DNA of 64,000 bases from Pseudomonas palleroniana (GTDB lineage: Bacteria; Pseudomonadota; Gammaproteobacteria; Pseudomonadales; Pseudomonadaceae), in assembly GCF_003031675.1 (NCBI RefSeq), contig NZ_PYWX01000019.1, positions 55,652 to 119,651 of the forward strand, in the 5' to 3' direction. Numbering within the stretch: position 1 is the stretch's first letter; every line of letters starts with the position of its first letter. The notes beneath the pieces were generated by a model. That model saw nothing but the letters and a program-made list of their open reading frames with translations. It did not search any database and was not told the origin of the DNA. Below, piece after piece: positions 8,416 through 16,484 of the stretch. Both the position numbers and the translations under genes were made by a program.

Positions 8416-9598
8416 GGCGGCCGACCACGGTTGTCAACGAGGCGCGCCGTGCGGCCAGGCAAGCCAGCAGCGCGGCGATACCCAACGACGCCGCGCTCAG
8501 CTCAAAGGTCGCTTGATAGCCCCAGTGATCGAACGCCAGGCCGCCGACCGTGGCACCGGCAGTAATCGCCAATTGAATGATTGCGACCATCAAGCCGCCG
8601 CCAGCCTCCGCGTCATCGGGCAGCTCGCGCGACAGCCAGGTCCACCAACCCACCGGCGCAGCAGTGGCCACCAGGCCCCAGAAACCCAGCAATGCCGTGG
8701 TGGCGACTGGCGAACTGCCCATTACCAACAACGCCACGGCGATCACGGCCATCAACAGCGGGATGGCGATAAGCGCCGGGTAAAGAGCGTTTTTCAGGCA
8801 CCGTTCTATCAGGAACGTCCCCACAAGGCCGGTGAGGCCGAGCACCAGCAGCATCAATGACAGTGTGGACACACTCACTTGAGTCACGTTTTCCAGGAAC
8901 GGGCGCAGGTAAGTGAACAGCATGAACTGGCCCATGAAAAATACACTGACTGCGAGCATGCCCAGAGCCACCGAAGCCTTTCTGAGTAAGCGCAGCACGT
9001 TGCCGGAATGGGGTGCGGTCTGCATCTTTATCGATGGCAGGCTCACCAGCAGCCATACGCCCGCCAACACGGCGACCGGTACGACGCAAAAGAATGCGCC
9101 GCGCCAGCCGATCAATCCGCCGAGAAAGCTACCCAACGGCGCTGCAATGACGGTTGCCAATGCGTTGCCGCCATTGACGATAGCCAAGGCGCGCGGCACC
9201 TGGGCCGATGGCACCAGGCGCATGGCAGTGGCGGCCGACAGTGACCAGAAGCCGCCTATGGCCACGCCGATCAGCACGCGGCCGAGCATGAACACCCGAT
9301 AGTCCGGCGCCAGTGCCACCACGGTTCCCGACAGGATCATCAGTAAGGTCAACCCCAGCAACAGGCGTTTGCGATCAACCCGTGCCGCGACAGCCGCAAT
9401 GACCAGACTGGTGAGCAAGGCGAACAGTCCGGATACCGAAATGCCCTGGCCGGCCTGACCCTCGGAGATCTGCAGGTCGGCCGCCAACGGCGTCAGCAAG
9501 CTCACGGGCATGAATTCAGAGGCGACCAACGCGAACGCCGCCAGAGACATCGCGAACACCGCAGCCCAACCGTGCGTATGAGTGTTAGGGGAGGTCAC
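8372..9598 (-). CDS. MFS transporter of the NepI (purine ribonucleoside efflux) type
   Basis: A 408-residue 12-TM transporter. It matches E. coli NepI in segments such as EFMPVSLLTPLAADLQISEG, GGFWSLSAATAMRLVP, IAAPLGSFLGGLIGWR and PVGWWTWLSREL. NepI exports inosine and guanosine-like compounds, but the substrate here is unproven. The start is a GTG at 9598, sharing GTGA with the stop of the upstream hydrolase gene, so translation is coupled. The C-terminal tail runs 44 bases into the 3' end of the convergent araC gene. Confidence 0.8.
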   Translation of the reverse strand: MTSPNTHTHGWAAVFAMSLAAFALVASEFMPVSLLTPLAADLQISEGQAGQGISVSGLFALLTSLVIAAVAARVDRKRLLLGLTLLMILSGTVVALAPDYRVFMLGRVLIGVAIGGFWSLSAATAMRLVPSAQVPRALAIVNGGNALATVIAAPLGSFLGGLIGWRGAFFCVVPVAVLAGVWLLVSLPSIKMQTAPHSGNVLRLLRKASVALGMLAVSVFFMGQFMLFTYLRPFLENVTQVSVSTLSLMLLVLGLTGLVGTFLIERCLKNALYPALIAIPLLMAVIAVALLVMGSSPVATTALLGFWGLVATAAPVGWWTWLSRELPDDAEAGGGLMVAIIQLAITAGATVGGLAFDHWGYQATFELSAASLGIAALLACLAARRASLTTVVGRPSGKTDSASCRTVS

Positions 9599-10617
9599 TT
9601 CAAGTTGCCTTTGAAGAAGGCGGTGAGCTTGACGAACGGGATCAGATTGACTCGGTCGTACAGATCCACATGGCCGGCCCCCGGGATGATCACCAATTCC
9701 TTGGGCTCGGCGGCACGCTGATAGGCGTCCTCGCTGAATTCGCGAGAGTGGGCATCAGCGCCGGCGATCAATAACAGTGGGCGTGGGGAGATCGTCTCGA
9801 TGTCGTTGAACGGATAGAAGTTCATGAACTTCACGTTGCTGGTCAGTGTCGGCTGCGTGGTGGTTTGCGCCGACGCGCCGGCCGGGGTGAATTCGCCGCG
9901 CGGGGTGCGGTAGAAATCATAGAACTCATCGCCTACCGCATCGCCGCTGAGGGCGTGCGGAGTGCCGCCGGTGTAGACGCTGTCGCCACCCTGAAATTCC
10001 ACGTAGCGCTGGTTGGCAGCCTGAAGCAGCAGTTGTCGACGTTGCTCCAGCGTTACGCCGTGTTTGAGTCCGTTGCGGTTGGCCGCCCCCATGTCGTACA
10101 TGCTCACGGTGGCGATGGCCTTGAAGCGTGGGTCGATTTTCGCCGCGGCAATGGCGAAGCTGCCACTGCCGCAGATGCCGATCACACCGATGCGTTCGCG
10201 ATCAACCAGCGGGCGTGTGCCGAGGAAATCCACCGCGGCGCTGAAGTCTTCAACGTAGAGGTCAGGCAGCACCGCGTTACGCGGCGAGCCTGCGCTTTCA
10301 CCCCAGAACGACAGGTCCAGAGACAGGGTGACGAAGCCTTGTTCGGCCATTTTGGTCGCGTAGAGATTCGCGCTCTGTTCTTTGACGGCGCCCATGGGGT
10401 GGCCGACGACGATGGCTGCGTTCTTGGAGGCCGGCGCAAGGTTTTTTGGCACGAATAGATTAGCCACGACCGGCATGCCATATTGGTTGTTGAAGGTGAC
10501 TTTTTCGACGGTCACCTTGTCGCTTTTGTAGAAGTTGTCAGCACCGTTGATCATATCGGCTCCCAGTGAAGAAAAAGACGTCAGCAGCACGCTCAGGGCG
10601 AGCAAAAGGCTTTTCAT
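9595..10617 (-). CDS. Periplasmic alpha/beta hydrolase with a Cys nucleophile (dienelactone hydrolase-like, YcjY type)
   Basis: A 340-residue protein with a Sec signal peptide (MKSLLLALSVLLTSFSSLG). The hydrolase fold has the oxyanion region VGHPMGA, the nucleophile elbow GICGSG with Cys at about 149, an Asp in LIAGADAHSRE and the terminal His in IPGAGHVDLYD. A Cys nucleophile is characteristic of dienelactone hydrolases and relatives. The substrate is unknown. It is first in an operon with the NepI-like transporter and is divergent from an AraC gene, which suggests an inducible detoxification or export unit. Confidence 0.8.
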   Translation of the reverse strand: MKSLLLALSVLLTSFSSLGADMINGADNFYKSDKVTVEKVTFNNQYGMPVVANLFVPKNLAPASKNAAIVVGHPMGAVKEQSANLYATKMAEQGFVTLSLDLSFWGESAGSPRNAVLPDLYVEDFSAAVDFLGTRPLVDRERIGVIGICGSGSFAIAAAKIDPRFKAIATVSMYDMGAANRNGLKHGVTLEQRRQLLLQAANQRYVEFQGGDSVYTGGTPHALSGDAVGDEFYDFYRTPRGEFTPAGASAQTTTQPTLTSNVKFMNFYPFNDIETISPRPLLLIAGADAHSREFSEDAYQRAAEPKELVIIPGAGHVDLYDRVNLIPFVKLTAFFKGNLK

Positions 10618-10783
10618 GGCGTGATCCGTGAGAAGGTTGGTCCGTGCATTTTCCTGATGTGGCCTGTGGTTCTGTAGTGCGTTTCACTGGATTACTTGCC
10701 TGATCCTCTGAGTCTTGGCGTTTGCTGGGGACGTTCATGGGGCGTCCGGGGTAAAGTTCGATGAAGAGAGAAAAGAGCCTTTT

Positions 10784-11707
10784 ATGAAGAACAACCCAAC
10801 GCCTTTGGATAGCTTGATCCAAGCCATCGGTTCGCAGGTTTGCACGCCGGGTGACCGCCCCATGGCGATCCCGGGCCTGGGCTTTTATCGGCGGGAGCAG
10901 CCGGCGGCGCCGGTGGTCTGCATGGTCGAGCCCAGCATTGTGTTGGTCGCCCAAGGTGCGAAGCAGTTGTGGGTGGGCGGGCTGGGTTACGCCTACGACA
11001 CCTCGCGATTTCTGGTGACCTCGCTGGACATTCCGGCCAACTCCGAGGTGCTGGCCGCCAGCCCGGCTCAACCTTGCCTGGGCCTGACCTTCAAGCTGGA
11101 CCTGCAGATCCTGGCTGAACTGATCGCCCAGGGTGAGTTGCCGCCAACCCGAGAACGGGCAGCGCTGAAGGGCGTGGGTATCGGTACTGTTACCGAGGGC
11201 ATGCTCCAGGCGTTCGCGCGGCTGGTGGCTCTGCTGGATGAGCCCGAGGCGATCCCGGTGCTTGCCCCGTTGATTCAGCGCGAAATCCACTACCGCCTGC
11301 TCAAGAGTGATCAGGCCGGGCGCCTGCGCAAGATCTGTGCGGTGGACGGTCAGGGCTATCGGATCGCCAAGGCGATTGACTGGCTGAAGCTTAATTACGA
11401 CGAACCGCTACGGGTGGATGAGTTGGCCGCCCGCGTGCAAATGAGCCCGGCCACTTTTCATCATCACTTTCGCCAACTCACCGCAATGAGCCCGTTGCAG
11501 TATCAAAAATGGCTGCGTTTGAACGAGGCGCGGCGCTTGATGTTGAACGAACATCAGGACGTGTCCAGCGCCGCCTTCAAAGTCGGGTATGAGAGCCCGT
11601 CACAATTCAGTCGAGAGTACAGCCGGCTGTTCGGCGTGCCTCCCAAGCGCGATGTGGCCGTGTTGCGAGGCAAGCGTGTTGTTACTGTTCGGCCGCCGTT
11701 AAGTTAG
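10784..11707 (+). CDS. AraC-family regulator with AraC_N domain
   Basis: A 307-residue protein. Residues 20-170 are the AraC_N type (IPGLGFYRREQPAAP, then VEPSIVLVAQGAKQLWVGG). The C-terminal 100 residues hold two HTH motifs (MSPATFHHHFRQLTAMSPLQYQ and FKVGYESPSQFSREYSRLFG). It is divergent from the hydrolase/NepI-like operon and is the likely regulator of it. A TGT-start would require a long upstream extension without homology, so the ATG at 10784 was used. It overlaps the convergent GAF gene by 26 bases. Confidence 0.88.
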   Translation: MKNNPTPLDSLIQAIGSQVCTPGDRPMAIPGLGFYRREQPAAPVVCMVEPSIVLVAQGAKQLWVGGLGYAYDTSRFLVTSLDIPANSEVLAASPAQPCLGLTFKLDLQILAELIAQGELPPTRERAALKGVGIGTVTEGMLQAFARLVALLDEPEAIPVLAPLIQREIHYRLLKSDQAGRLRKICAVDGQGYRIAKAIDWLKLNYDEPLRVDELAARVQMSPATFHHHFRQLTAMSPLQYQKWLRLNEARRLMLNEHQDVSSAAFKVGYESPSQFSREYSRLFGVPPKRDVAVLRGKRVVTVRPPLS

Positions 11708-12188
11708 CGAAGAAGATACAGCCGATCAGCCGCGCAAACAGGCTCAGGGTTTCCGACAGGTTGGGGTCGTCAAACAGCATCGCCCGTGAATCCAGGGCGC
11801 ACAGCGCGCCGAACAGGCGGCCGTCCGGCAGGAAGATAGGTGCGCCGGCGTAGCTTTCAATGGCGTACTGCTTGACCACCGGGCGGGTTGAAAAACGGCC
11901 ATCCTGGCTGACTTGCGGGATGAACAGTGCGTGGGGGTTGATGCAGAACTCACTGCACAGGGTGGTTTCCAGATCGAGCACGTCATCCACATGGATGCCC
12001 ATGTTGGCGGTGTCGTACACGGAGCAGACTATCCACTCCACGTCGGTGAATTTGGCAATGCCGGCGAAGCGCATGTTGGTCAAGCGAGTCACCAATTGCA
12101 GGATGCTGGTGGTGGCCTCGATTTCCGCGATGGCGGCACGCTCCTCCGGGCTGAGAAACGAATGGGTCGGGTTGACGCTGGGGATCAT
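11682..12188 (-). CDS. GAF domain protein
   Basis: A 168-residue protein consisting almost entirely of one GAF domain. Typical features are VSQDGRFSTRPVVKQYAIESYAG-like central strands and LPDGRLFGALCALDSR, the common end of GAF domains. There is no output domain, so it probably works with a separate partner or as a free ligand-binding or redox sensor. The ATG at 12188 has GGAG upstream. Confidence 0.8.
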   Translation of the reverse strand: MIPSVNPTHSFLSPEERAAIAEIEATTSILQLVTRLTNMRFAGIAKFTDVEWIVCSVYDTANMGIHVDDVLDLETTLCSEFCINPHALFIPQVSQDGRFSTRPVVKQYAIESYAGAPIFLPDGRLFGALCALDSRAMLFDDPNLSETLSLFARLIGCIFFANLTAAEQ

Positions 12189-12236
12189 GGCTGAACACTC
12201 CGATGGCGTGACGGCAGACGCCGCCACGCCAGCCGC

Positions 12237-13739
12237 TTAGTTGATACGTGGGTGCTGCTCGACCAGGCTCTTGCGCTTGGCTTCCAGCTCGGCAATCTCG
12301 GCGTCAATCGCTTCGATCTTCTGTTCGATACTGTCGTGGTGCTCCTGCAGCAACTCCTTGGCCTCTTCTATATCAGAGGCGGCCGGTGCGGCGCCGCGCA
12401 GGGGGCGGTTGGCGGTTTCCTTCATGGTCAGGCCGGTGATCAGGCCGATCACGGCAAACGCCATCAGGTAGTAGGCCGGCATGTACAGGTCGTCGGTGCT
12501 TTCCACCAGCCAGGCCGTGGCGGTAGGGGTGAGACCGGCGATCAGTACCGAGACGTTGAAGGCACTCGCCAGCGCGCTGTAGCGAATATGGGTGGGGAAC
12601 ATGGCCGGCAGGGTCGAGGCCATCACGCCGATGTAGAAGTTCAGCACGACGGCCAGGATCAGCAGGCCGCCGAAGATCAGGCCGATCTTGCCGCTGGTGA
12701 TCAGCATGAACGCTGGAATGGCCAGCAACAGCAGGCCGATGCTACCGGCGATGATGAAAGGCTTGCGGCCAATCTTGTCGCTGATAAAGCCAATGAATGG
12801 CTGTACGAACAGCATGCCGACCATGATCGCGATGATGATCAGCACGCCGCTGTTTTCTTTGTAGTGCAGGTTGTGCGACAGGTAGCTGGGCATGTAGGTG
12901 AGCAGCATGTAGTAGGTCACGTTGGTGGCCGCGACGATACCGATGCAGGTCAGCAGGCTGCGCCAGTGCTTGGTGGCGACCTCCTTGAACGACACTTTGG
13001 GGCCGTGGGTCAGGCCCTGGCGATCACCTTGCTCGAGTTTGTCCATGTGCTGCTGGAAGGCCGGGGTTTCTTCCAGCGCATGGCGCAGGTACAGGCCGAT
13101 GATGCCCAGGGGCAGGGCGAGGAAGAACGGCAGGCGCCAGCCCCAGGCTTCGAACTGTTCCTCGCCCAGCACGCTGGAAATCAACACCACCACGCCCGCG
13201 CCGAGCACGAAGCCGGCGATGGAGCCGAAGTCCAGCCAACTGCCGAGGAAGCCGCGCTTGCGGTCCGGGGCATATTCGGCGACGAAGATCGAGGCGCCGG
13301 TGTATTCGCCGCCCACCGAAAACCCCTGGGCCATCTTGCAGAGCAGCAACAGGATCGGTGCCCAGATGCCAATGGAGGCGTAACCTGGGATCAAGCCGAT
13401 GGCAAAGGTACTCAGGGACATGATCACGATGGTGGCGGCGAGGACTTTCTGCCGCCCGTATTTGTCGCCCAATGCGCCGAAGAACAGGCCGCCCAGAGGA
13501 CGGATCAGGAAGGGGACGGAGAAGGTAGCCAGTGCGGCGATCATTTGTACGCTGGGCGAGGCGTCGGGGAAGAACACTTTGCCCAGTACATAGGCGACGA
13601 AACCGTAGACGCCGAAGTCGAACCACTCCATGGCGTTACCCAGGGCCGCGGCGGTGATTGCCTTGCGCACCTTGGTATCGTCGACGATGGTGATGTCTTT
13701 CAATCCGATGGGTTTGACGCTTTTCTTGCGTAATTTCAT
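12237..13739 (-). CDS. proP: MHS-family proton symporter, ProP-like osmoprotectant transporter
   Basis: A 500-residue MFS protein of the metabolite:H+ symporter family. Features include NAMEWFDFGVYGFVA, FLIRPLGGLFFGALGDKYGR, GFSVGGEYTGASIFVAEYAP and LRHALEETPAF. The C-terminal end carries a predicted coiled coil (about 455-495, EEAKELLQEHHDSIEQKIEA). This tail is the signature of ProP, where it senses osmolarity. ProP takes up proline, glycine betaine and ectoine under osmotic stress. The stop lies close to the start of the GAF gene. A 10-bp hairpin lies 29 bases before the start. Confidence 0.82.
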   Translation of the reverse strand: MKLRKKSVKPIGLKDITIVDDTKVRKAITAAALGNAMEWFDFGVYGFVAYVLGKVFFPDASPSVQMIAALATFSVPFLIRPLGGLFFGALGDKYGRQKVLAATIVIMSLSTFAIGLIPGYASIGIWAPILLLLCKMAQGFSVGGEYTGASIFVAEYAPDRKRGFLGSWLDFGSIAGFVLGAGVVVLISSVLGEEQFEAWGWRLPFFLALPLGIIGLYLRHALEETPAFQQHMDKLEQGDRQGLTHGPKVSFKEVATKHWRSLLTCIGIVAATNVTYYMLLTYMPSYLSHNLHYKENSGVLIIIAIMVGMLFVQPFIGFISDKIGRKPFIIAGSIGLLLLAIPAFMLITSGKIGLIFGGLLILAVVLNFYIGVMASTLPAMFPTHIRYSALASAFNVSVLIAGLTPTATAWLVESTDDLYMPAYYLMAFAVIGLITGLTMKETANRPLRGAAPAASDIEEAKELLQEHHDSIEQKIEAIDAEIAELEAKRKSLVEQHPRIN

Positions 13740-13767
13740 GCGGGCCACTCTAAATCTGAACAGGGGA

Positions 13768-13790
13768 GGTGCCATCGTTGCGATGGCACC
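13768..13790 (-). promoter_or_regulatory. 10-bp hairpin in the proP leader
   Basis: GGTGCCATCG at 13768-13777, a 3-base loop, then CGATGGCACC at 13781-13790 form a perfect inverted repeat. It lies about 29 bases upstream of the proP ATG, between the promoter region and the ribosome binding site. It could be an operator or a leader structure. There is no U-tract, so it is not a standard terminator. Confidence 0.4.
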
Positions 13791-14003
13791 GCTCTGTCAG
13801 TTCAGATACAAGCGCATACGAAATAATTCACCACTGATTGGTTTTTTTTGCAGTGGGGATGGCCAGGCGTGCTCTTCGCGGAGTAATCAGCAGCGTCATC
13901 CTACAACTACGCCTGCCCGATTCTTCCGATCCCTGCGAGGACCTCAACAAAGCTGAATCTTTCAGATTGACAGCGCTCGGGCTGCTCGATATAAAAGTCA
14001 TAA

Positions 14004-14016
14004 GTTGTACGACGAC
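14004..14016 (+). promoter_or_regulatory. Copy 2 of the 13-base motif GTTGTACGACGAC, within a GTCATA...TATGAC dyad
   Basis: GTTGTACGACGAC lies about 46 bases before the MFS start and is bracketed by GTCATA (13997-14002) and TATGAC (14018-14023). It is identical to the motif at 891-903. The layout fits an operator for a GntR-type regulator of sugar-acid transport. No such regulator is encoded next to it, so the regulator must act in trans. Confidence 0.4.
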
Positions 14017-14062
14017 ATATGACGTTACGTGTGTCTTACTAAAAACAATAAAAAGTGATGCC

Positions 14063-15466
14063 ATGAACTTGAACGAGCCCCTCAACGCCCAGCGCGTGGG
14101 CCAGGCGGTAGGCAACTATCGCTGGACCATCTGCGCGATGCTGTTCTTCGCGACTACCGTCAACTACCTCGACCGCCAGGTGCTCAGCCTGCTGGCGCCA
14201 CAACTGTCGACGCAATTTGGCTGGAGCAATACCGACTACGCCAACATTGCTGCGGTGTTCCAGTTCGTCTATGCGATTTCCATGCTGTTCGCCGGGCGGT
14301 TTGTCGACAGGATCGGCACCAAGGCGGCGTATGTCGTGGCGATCGGCATCTGGTCCACCGGCGCAATCATGCATGCATTCGCGGTACCGATGGGCGAGGG
14401 GATCGCGGCGCTCAGCGGGGCCATTGGCCTTGCGGTGATCCCGGTGTCGATTGCCGGCTTCATGCTGTCCCGCGCCGTCCTGGCCATTGGCGAAGCAGGT
14501 AACTTCCCCATCGCGATCAAGGCCACCGCCGAGTACTTCCCGAAGAAAGAACGCTCCCTGGCCACCGGCATCTTCAACTCGGGGGCCAACGTGGGGGCGA
14601 TCCTGGCGCCGATCTGTGTGCCGTTGATTGCCGGGCTGTGGGGCTGGGAAGCGGCGTTCATCGTCATCGGCATGCTGGGGTTTGTGTGGGTCGCGGTGTG
14701 GGGCGTGCTTTACCAGAAACCGGAGGAGCAGAAGCGCCTTTCGGCCGAAGAACTGGCCTACATCCGCAGTGATCAGACCCTACAACCCTTTACCCCTGCA
14801 CCTGCCGGCGCGCCGCAGAAAAAAGTCTCCTGGTTCAAGTTGCTGACCTACCGCCAGACCTGGGCATTCGCTTTTGGCAAGTTCATGACCGACGGCGTGT
14901 GGTGGTTCTTTCTGTTCTGGCTGCCGACTTACCTGTCGGCGCAGTACGGCATGAAAGGCGCGGATATCGTGATGCCGTTGGCGGTGCTGTACAGCATGAC
15001 CATGGTCGGCAGTATCGGCGGCGGCTGGTTCCCCAGTTACTTCATGGCGCGGGGCGATGCACCTTACGACGGCCGGATGAAAGCCATGCTGGTGATCGCA
15101 CTGTTCCCGCTGGTGGTGTTGCTCGCGCAGCCTTTGGGTTACCTGAGCTTCTGGGTGCCGGTGCTGCTGATCGGTATCGGTGCCTCGGCGCACCAGGCGT
15201 GGTCGTGCAATATCTTCACCACCGTGTCCGACATGTTCCCGCAGAAAACCGTGGCGTCCGTGGTGGGGATCGGCGGCATGGCCGGCGGTCTGGGCGGCGT
15301 GGTCATGACCAAGATCGGCGGCTGGGTGTTCGACTACTACAAGTCCGTCAATGATATTCACACCGGCTACATGATCATGTTTGCGATCTGTGCGCTGGCG
15401 TACTTGGTGGCGTGGAGCGTGATGAAAGCGCTGGTGCCACGCCACAAGGAAATCACCGACCTATAA
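14063..15466 (+). CDS. MFS transporter, anion:cation symporter family (hexuronate/sugar-acid type)
   Basis: A 467-residue 12-TM transporter. Family marks are NYLDRQVLSLLAPQL in TM1, the A-loop FAGRFVDRIGTK, IGEAGNFPIAIKATAEYFPKKERS and GIFNSGANVGAILAP. This is the ExuT-like branch of the ACS family that imports galacturonate, glucuronate or aldarates with H+. No catabolic genes lie next to it, so the exact substrate stays open. The start was placed at the ATG preceding MNLNEPLNAQ because homology begins soon after. Confidence 0.8.
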   Translation: MNLNEPLNAQRVGQAVGNYRWTICAMLFFATTVNYLDRQVLSLLAPQLSTQFGWSNTDYANIAAVFQFVYAISMLFAGRFVDRIGTKAAYVVAIGIWSTGAIMHAFAVPMGEGIAALSGAIGLAVIPVSIAGFMLSRAVLAIGEAGNFPIAIKATAEYFPKKERSLATGIFNSGANVGAILAPICVPLIAGLWGWEAAFIVIGMLGFVWVAVWGVLYQKPEEQKRLSAEELAYIRSDQTLQPFTPAPAGAPQKKVSWFKLLTYRQTWAFAFGKFMTDGVWWFFLFWLPTYLSAQYGMKGADIVMPLAVLYSMTMVGSIGGGWFPSYFMARGDAPYDGRMKAMLVIALFPLVVLLAQPLGYLSFWVPVLLIGIGASAHQAWSCNIFTTVSDMFPQKTVASVVGIGGMAGGLGGVVMTKIGGWVFDYYKSVNDIHTGYMIMFAICALAYLVAWSVMKALVPRHKEITDL

Positions 15467-15498
15467 GTGGTGCGGGGCTTGGGTGACCAGGCCCCGAT

Positions 15499-16416
15499 CT
15501 ACAGATCACGCGCCCAGGTCTGGCTGACCAAGGGCTTGCCGAAGCTTTGGGTGGGTTCTTCTTCGATCAACTCGAAACCGGCTTTCTGGTAGAGCCTGCA
15601 GGCGTCGGTCAGCGCACTCATGGTCCAGAGCACCATGCGTTGGTAGCCGGCATGCCGGGCAAAGCGCAGGCATTCGTCCACCAGGCGCTGGCCGATGCCC
15701 ATGCCCCGCGCACTGGCGTCCACGTAGAGCATGCGCAGTTTGGCCGTGGTCTCGTCATGACGTATCACGAATACCGAGCCCACCACCTCGCCATCCTTTT
15801 CCGCGATCCAGCAGCGCTCGCAACTGGGGTCAAATTCGCGCAGGTACTTGGCGACAATTTCCGCCACCAAGGCTTCGAACTCCCAGTTCCAGTGGTACTC
15901 GCGGGCATACAGCGCCGCTTGCTGTTGCACCACCAGGCCCATGTCGCCGGGTTGCGGGTCGCGCAGCAGGTAGCTCGGTGCGCGACCTTGCAGCAGCGTC
16001 TGGATGCGCTGCATGGCTGCGGTCAGTTGCTGTTGTTGCAGTTCGGGCAGGCCTTGCAGCAAGGCGATGACTTCCAGCTGGGTTTTCTGTTCCAGGGGCG
16101 CGAGCACGGAGCGGCCAAGGTCGCTGAGATGCAGTTGCACCGCACGCGCATCAGTAACCGAGCGCACTTTCTCGACCAGGCCCTTCTTCTCGAATCCTTT
16201 GATCAGCCGGCTCAGGTATCCGGCATCCAGGCCCAGCATCTGGCACAGGTCGGCGCTGGTCAGATCGCCACGCGACGACAACTCGTACATCACACGGATT
16301 TCGGTCAGGGAGAAGTCGCTTTGCAGCAGGTGTTCCTGCAGTACACCGATCTGGTGCGTATAGAAACGATTGAAACCACGGATGATGCCGGCGCGTTCGG
16401 AAAGGGTGGTGGACAT
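15499..16416 (-). CDS. MarR-GNAT bifunctional protein
   Basis: A 305-residue fusion. Residues 1-140 are a MarR winged helix (LTEIRVMYELSSRGDLTSADLC, LDAGYLSRLIKGFEKKGLV, then the wing VRSVTDARAVQLHLSDLG). Residues 155-305 are a GNAT acetyltransferase with the acetyl-CoA loop ASARGMGIGQRLVDECL and the C-terminal LYQKAGFELIEEEP. Such fusions are known in many bacteria, but the acetyl acceptor is usually unknown. Two operator-like palindromes lie just upstream of the start, pointing to autoregulation. The gene is convergent with the MFS gene. Confidence 0.9.
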   Translation of the reverse strand: MSTTLSERAGIIRGFNRFYTHQIGVLQEHLLQSDFSLTEIRVMYELSSRGDLTSADLCQMLGLDAGYLSRLIKGFEKKGLVEKVRSVTDARAVQLHLSDLGRSVLAPLEQKTQLEVIALLQGLPELQQQQLTAAMQRIQTLLQGRAPSYLLRDPQPGDMGLVVQQQAALYAREYHWNWEFEALVAEIVAKYLREFDPSCERCWIAEKDGEVVGSVFVIRHDETTAKLRMLYVDASARGMGIGQRLVDECLRFARHAGYQRMVLWTMSALTDACRLYQKAGFELIEEEPTQSFGKPLVSQTWARDL

Positions 16417-16431
16417 GATGGTGCTCAAATA

Positions 16432-16446
16432 GTTGCCTGAGGCAAC
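16432..16446. promoter_or_regulatory. marO-like palindrome 1, GTTGCCTGAGGCAAC
   Basis: A perfect 7-bp inverted repeat with one central base, 15 bases upstream of the MarR-GNAT start. It contains TTGCC-N3-GGCAA, close to the TTGCC/GGCAA half-sites of the E. coli mar operator. It is the likely autoregulatory site. Confidence 0.6.
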
Positions 16447-16453
16447 AATATGG

Positions 16454-16466
16454 TTGCCTCGGGCAA
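16454..16466. promoter_or_regulatory. marO-like palindrome 2, TTGCCTCGGGCAA
   Basis: A second TTGCC-N3-GGCAA site, 21 bases centre to centre from the first, which is two helical turns. Paired sites at this spacing suit binding of two MarR dimers. It lies between the MarR-GNAT start and the end of the sugar dehydrogenase gene, which is on the same strand. Confidence 0.55.
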
Positions 16467-16484
16467 GCATGTCAAACCCTTTGC

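Larger units (their letters stand above)
13740..14062. other. Divergent promoter region between proP and the ACS-family MFS gene
   Basis: About 320 bases without a gene. It contains the 10-bp hairpin (13768-13790), a CCACTG...CAGTGG inverted repeat around a T-run (13831-13856), and the 13-base motif at 14004-14016 flanked by GTCATA and TATGAC arms. The frame stays open upstream of the MFS gene, but no family homology begins before 14063. Confidence 0.5.
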
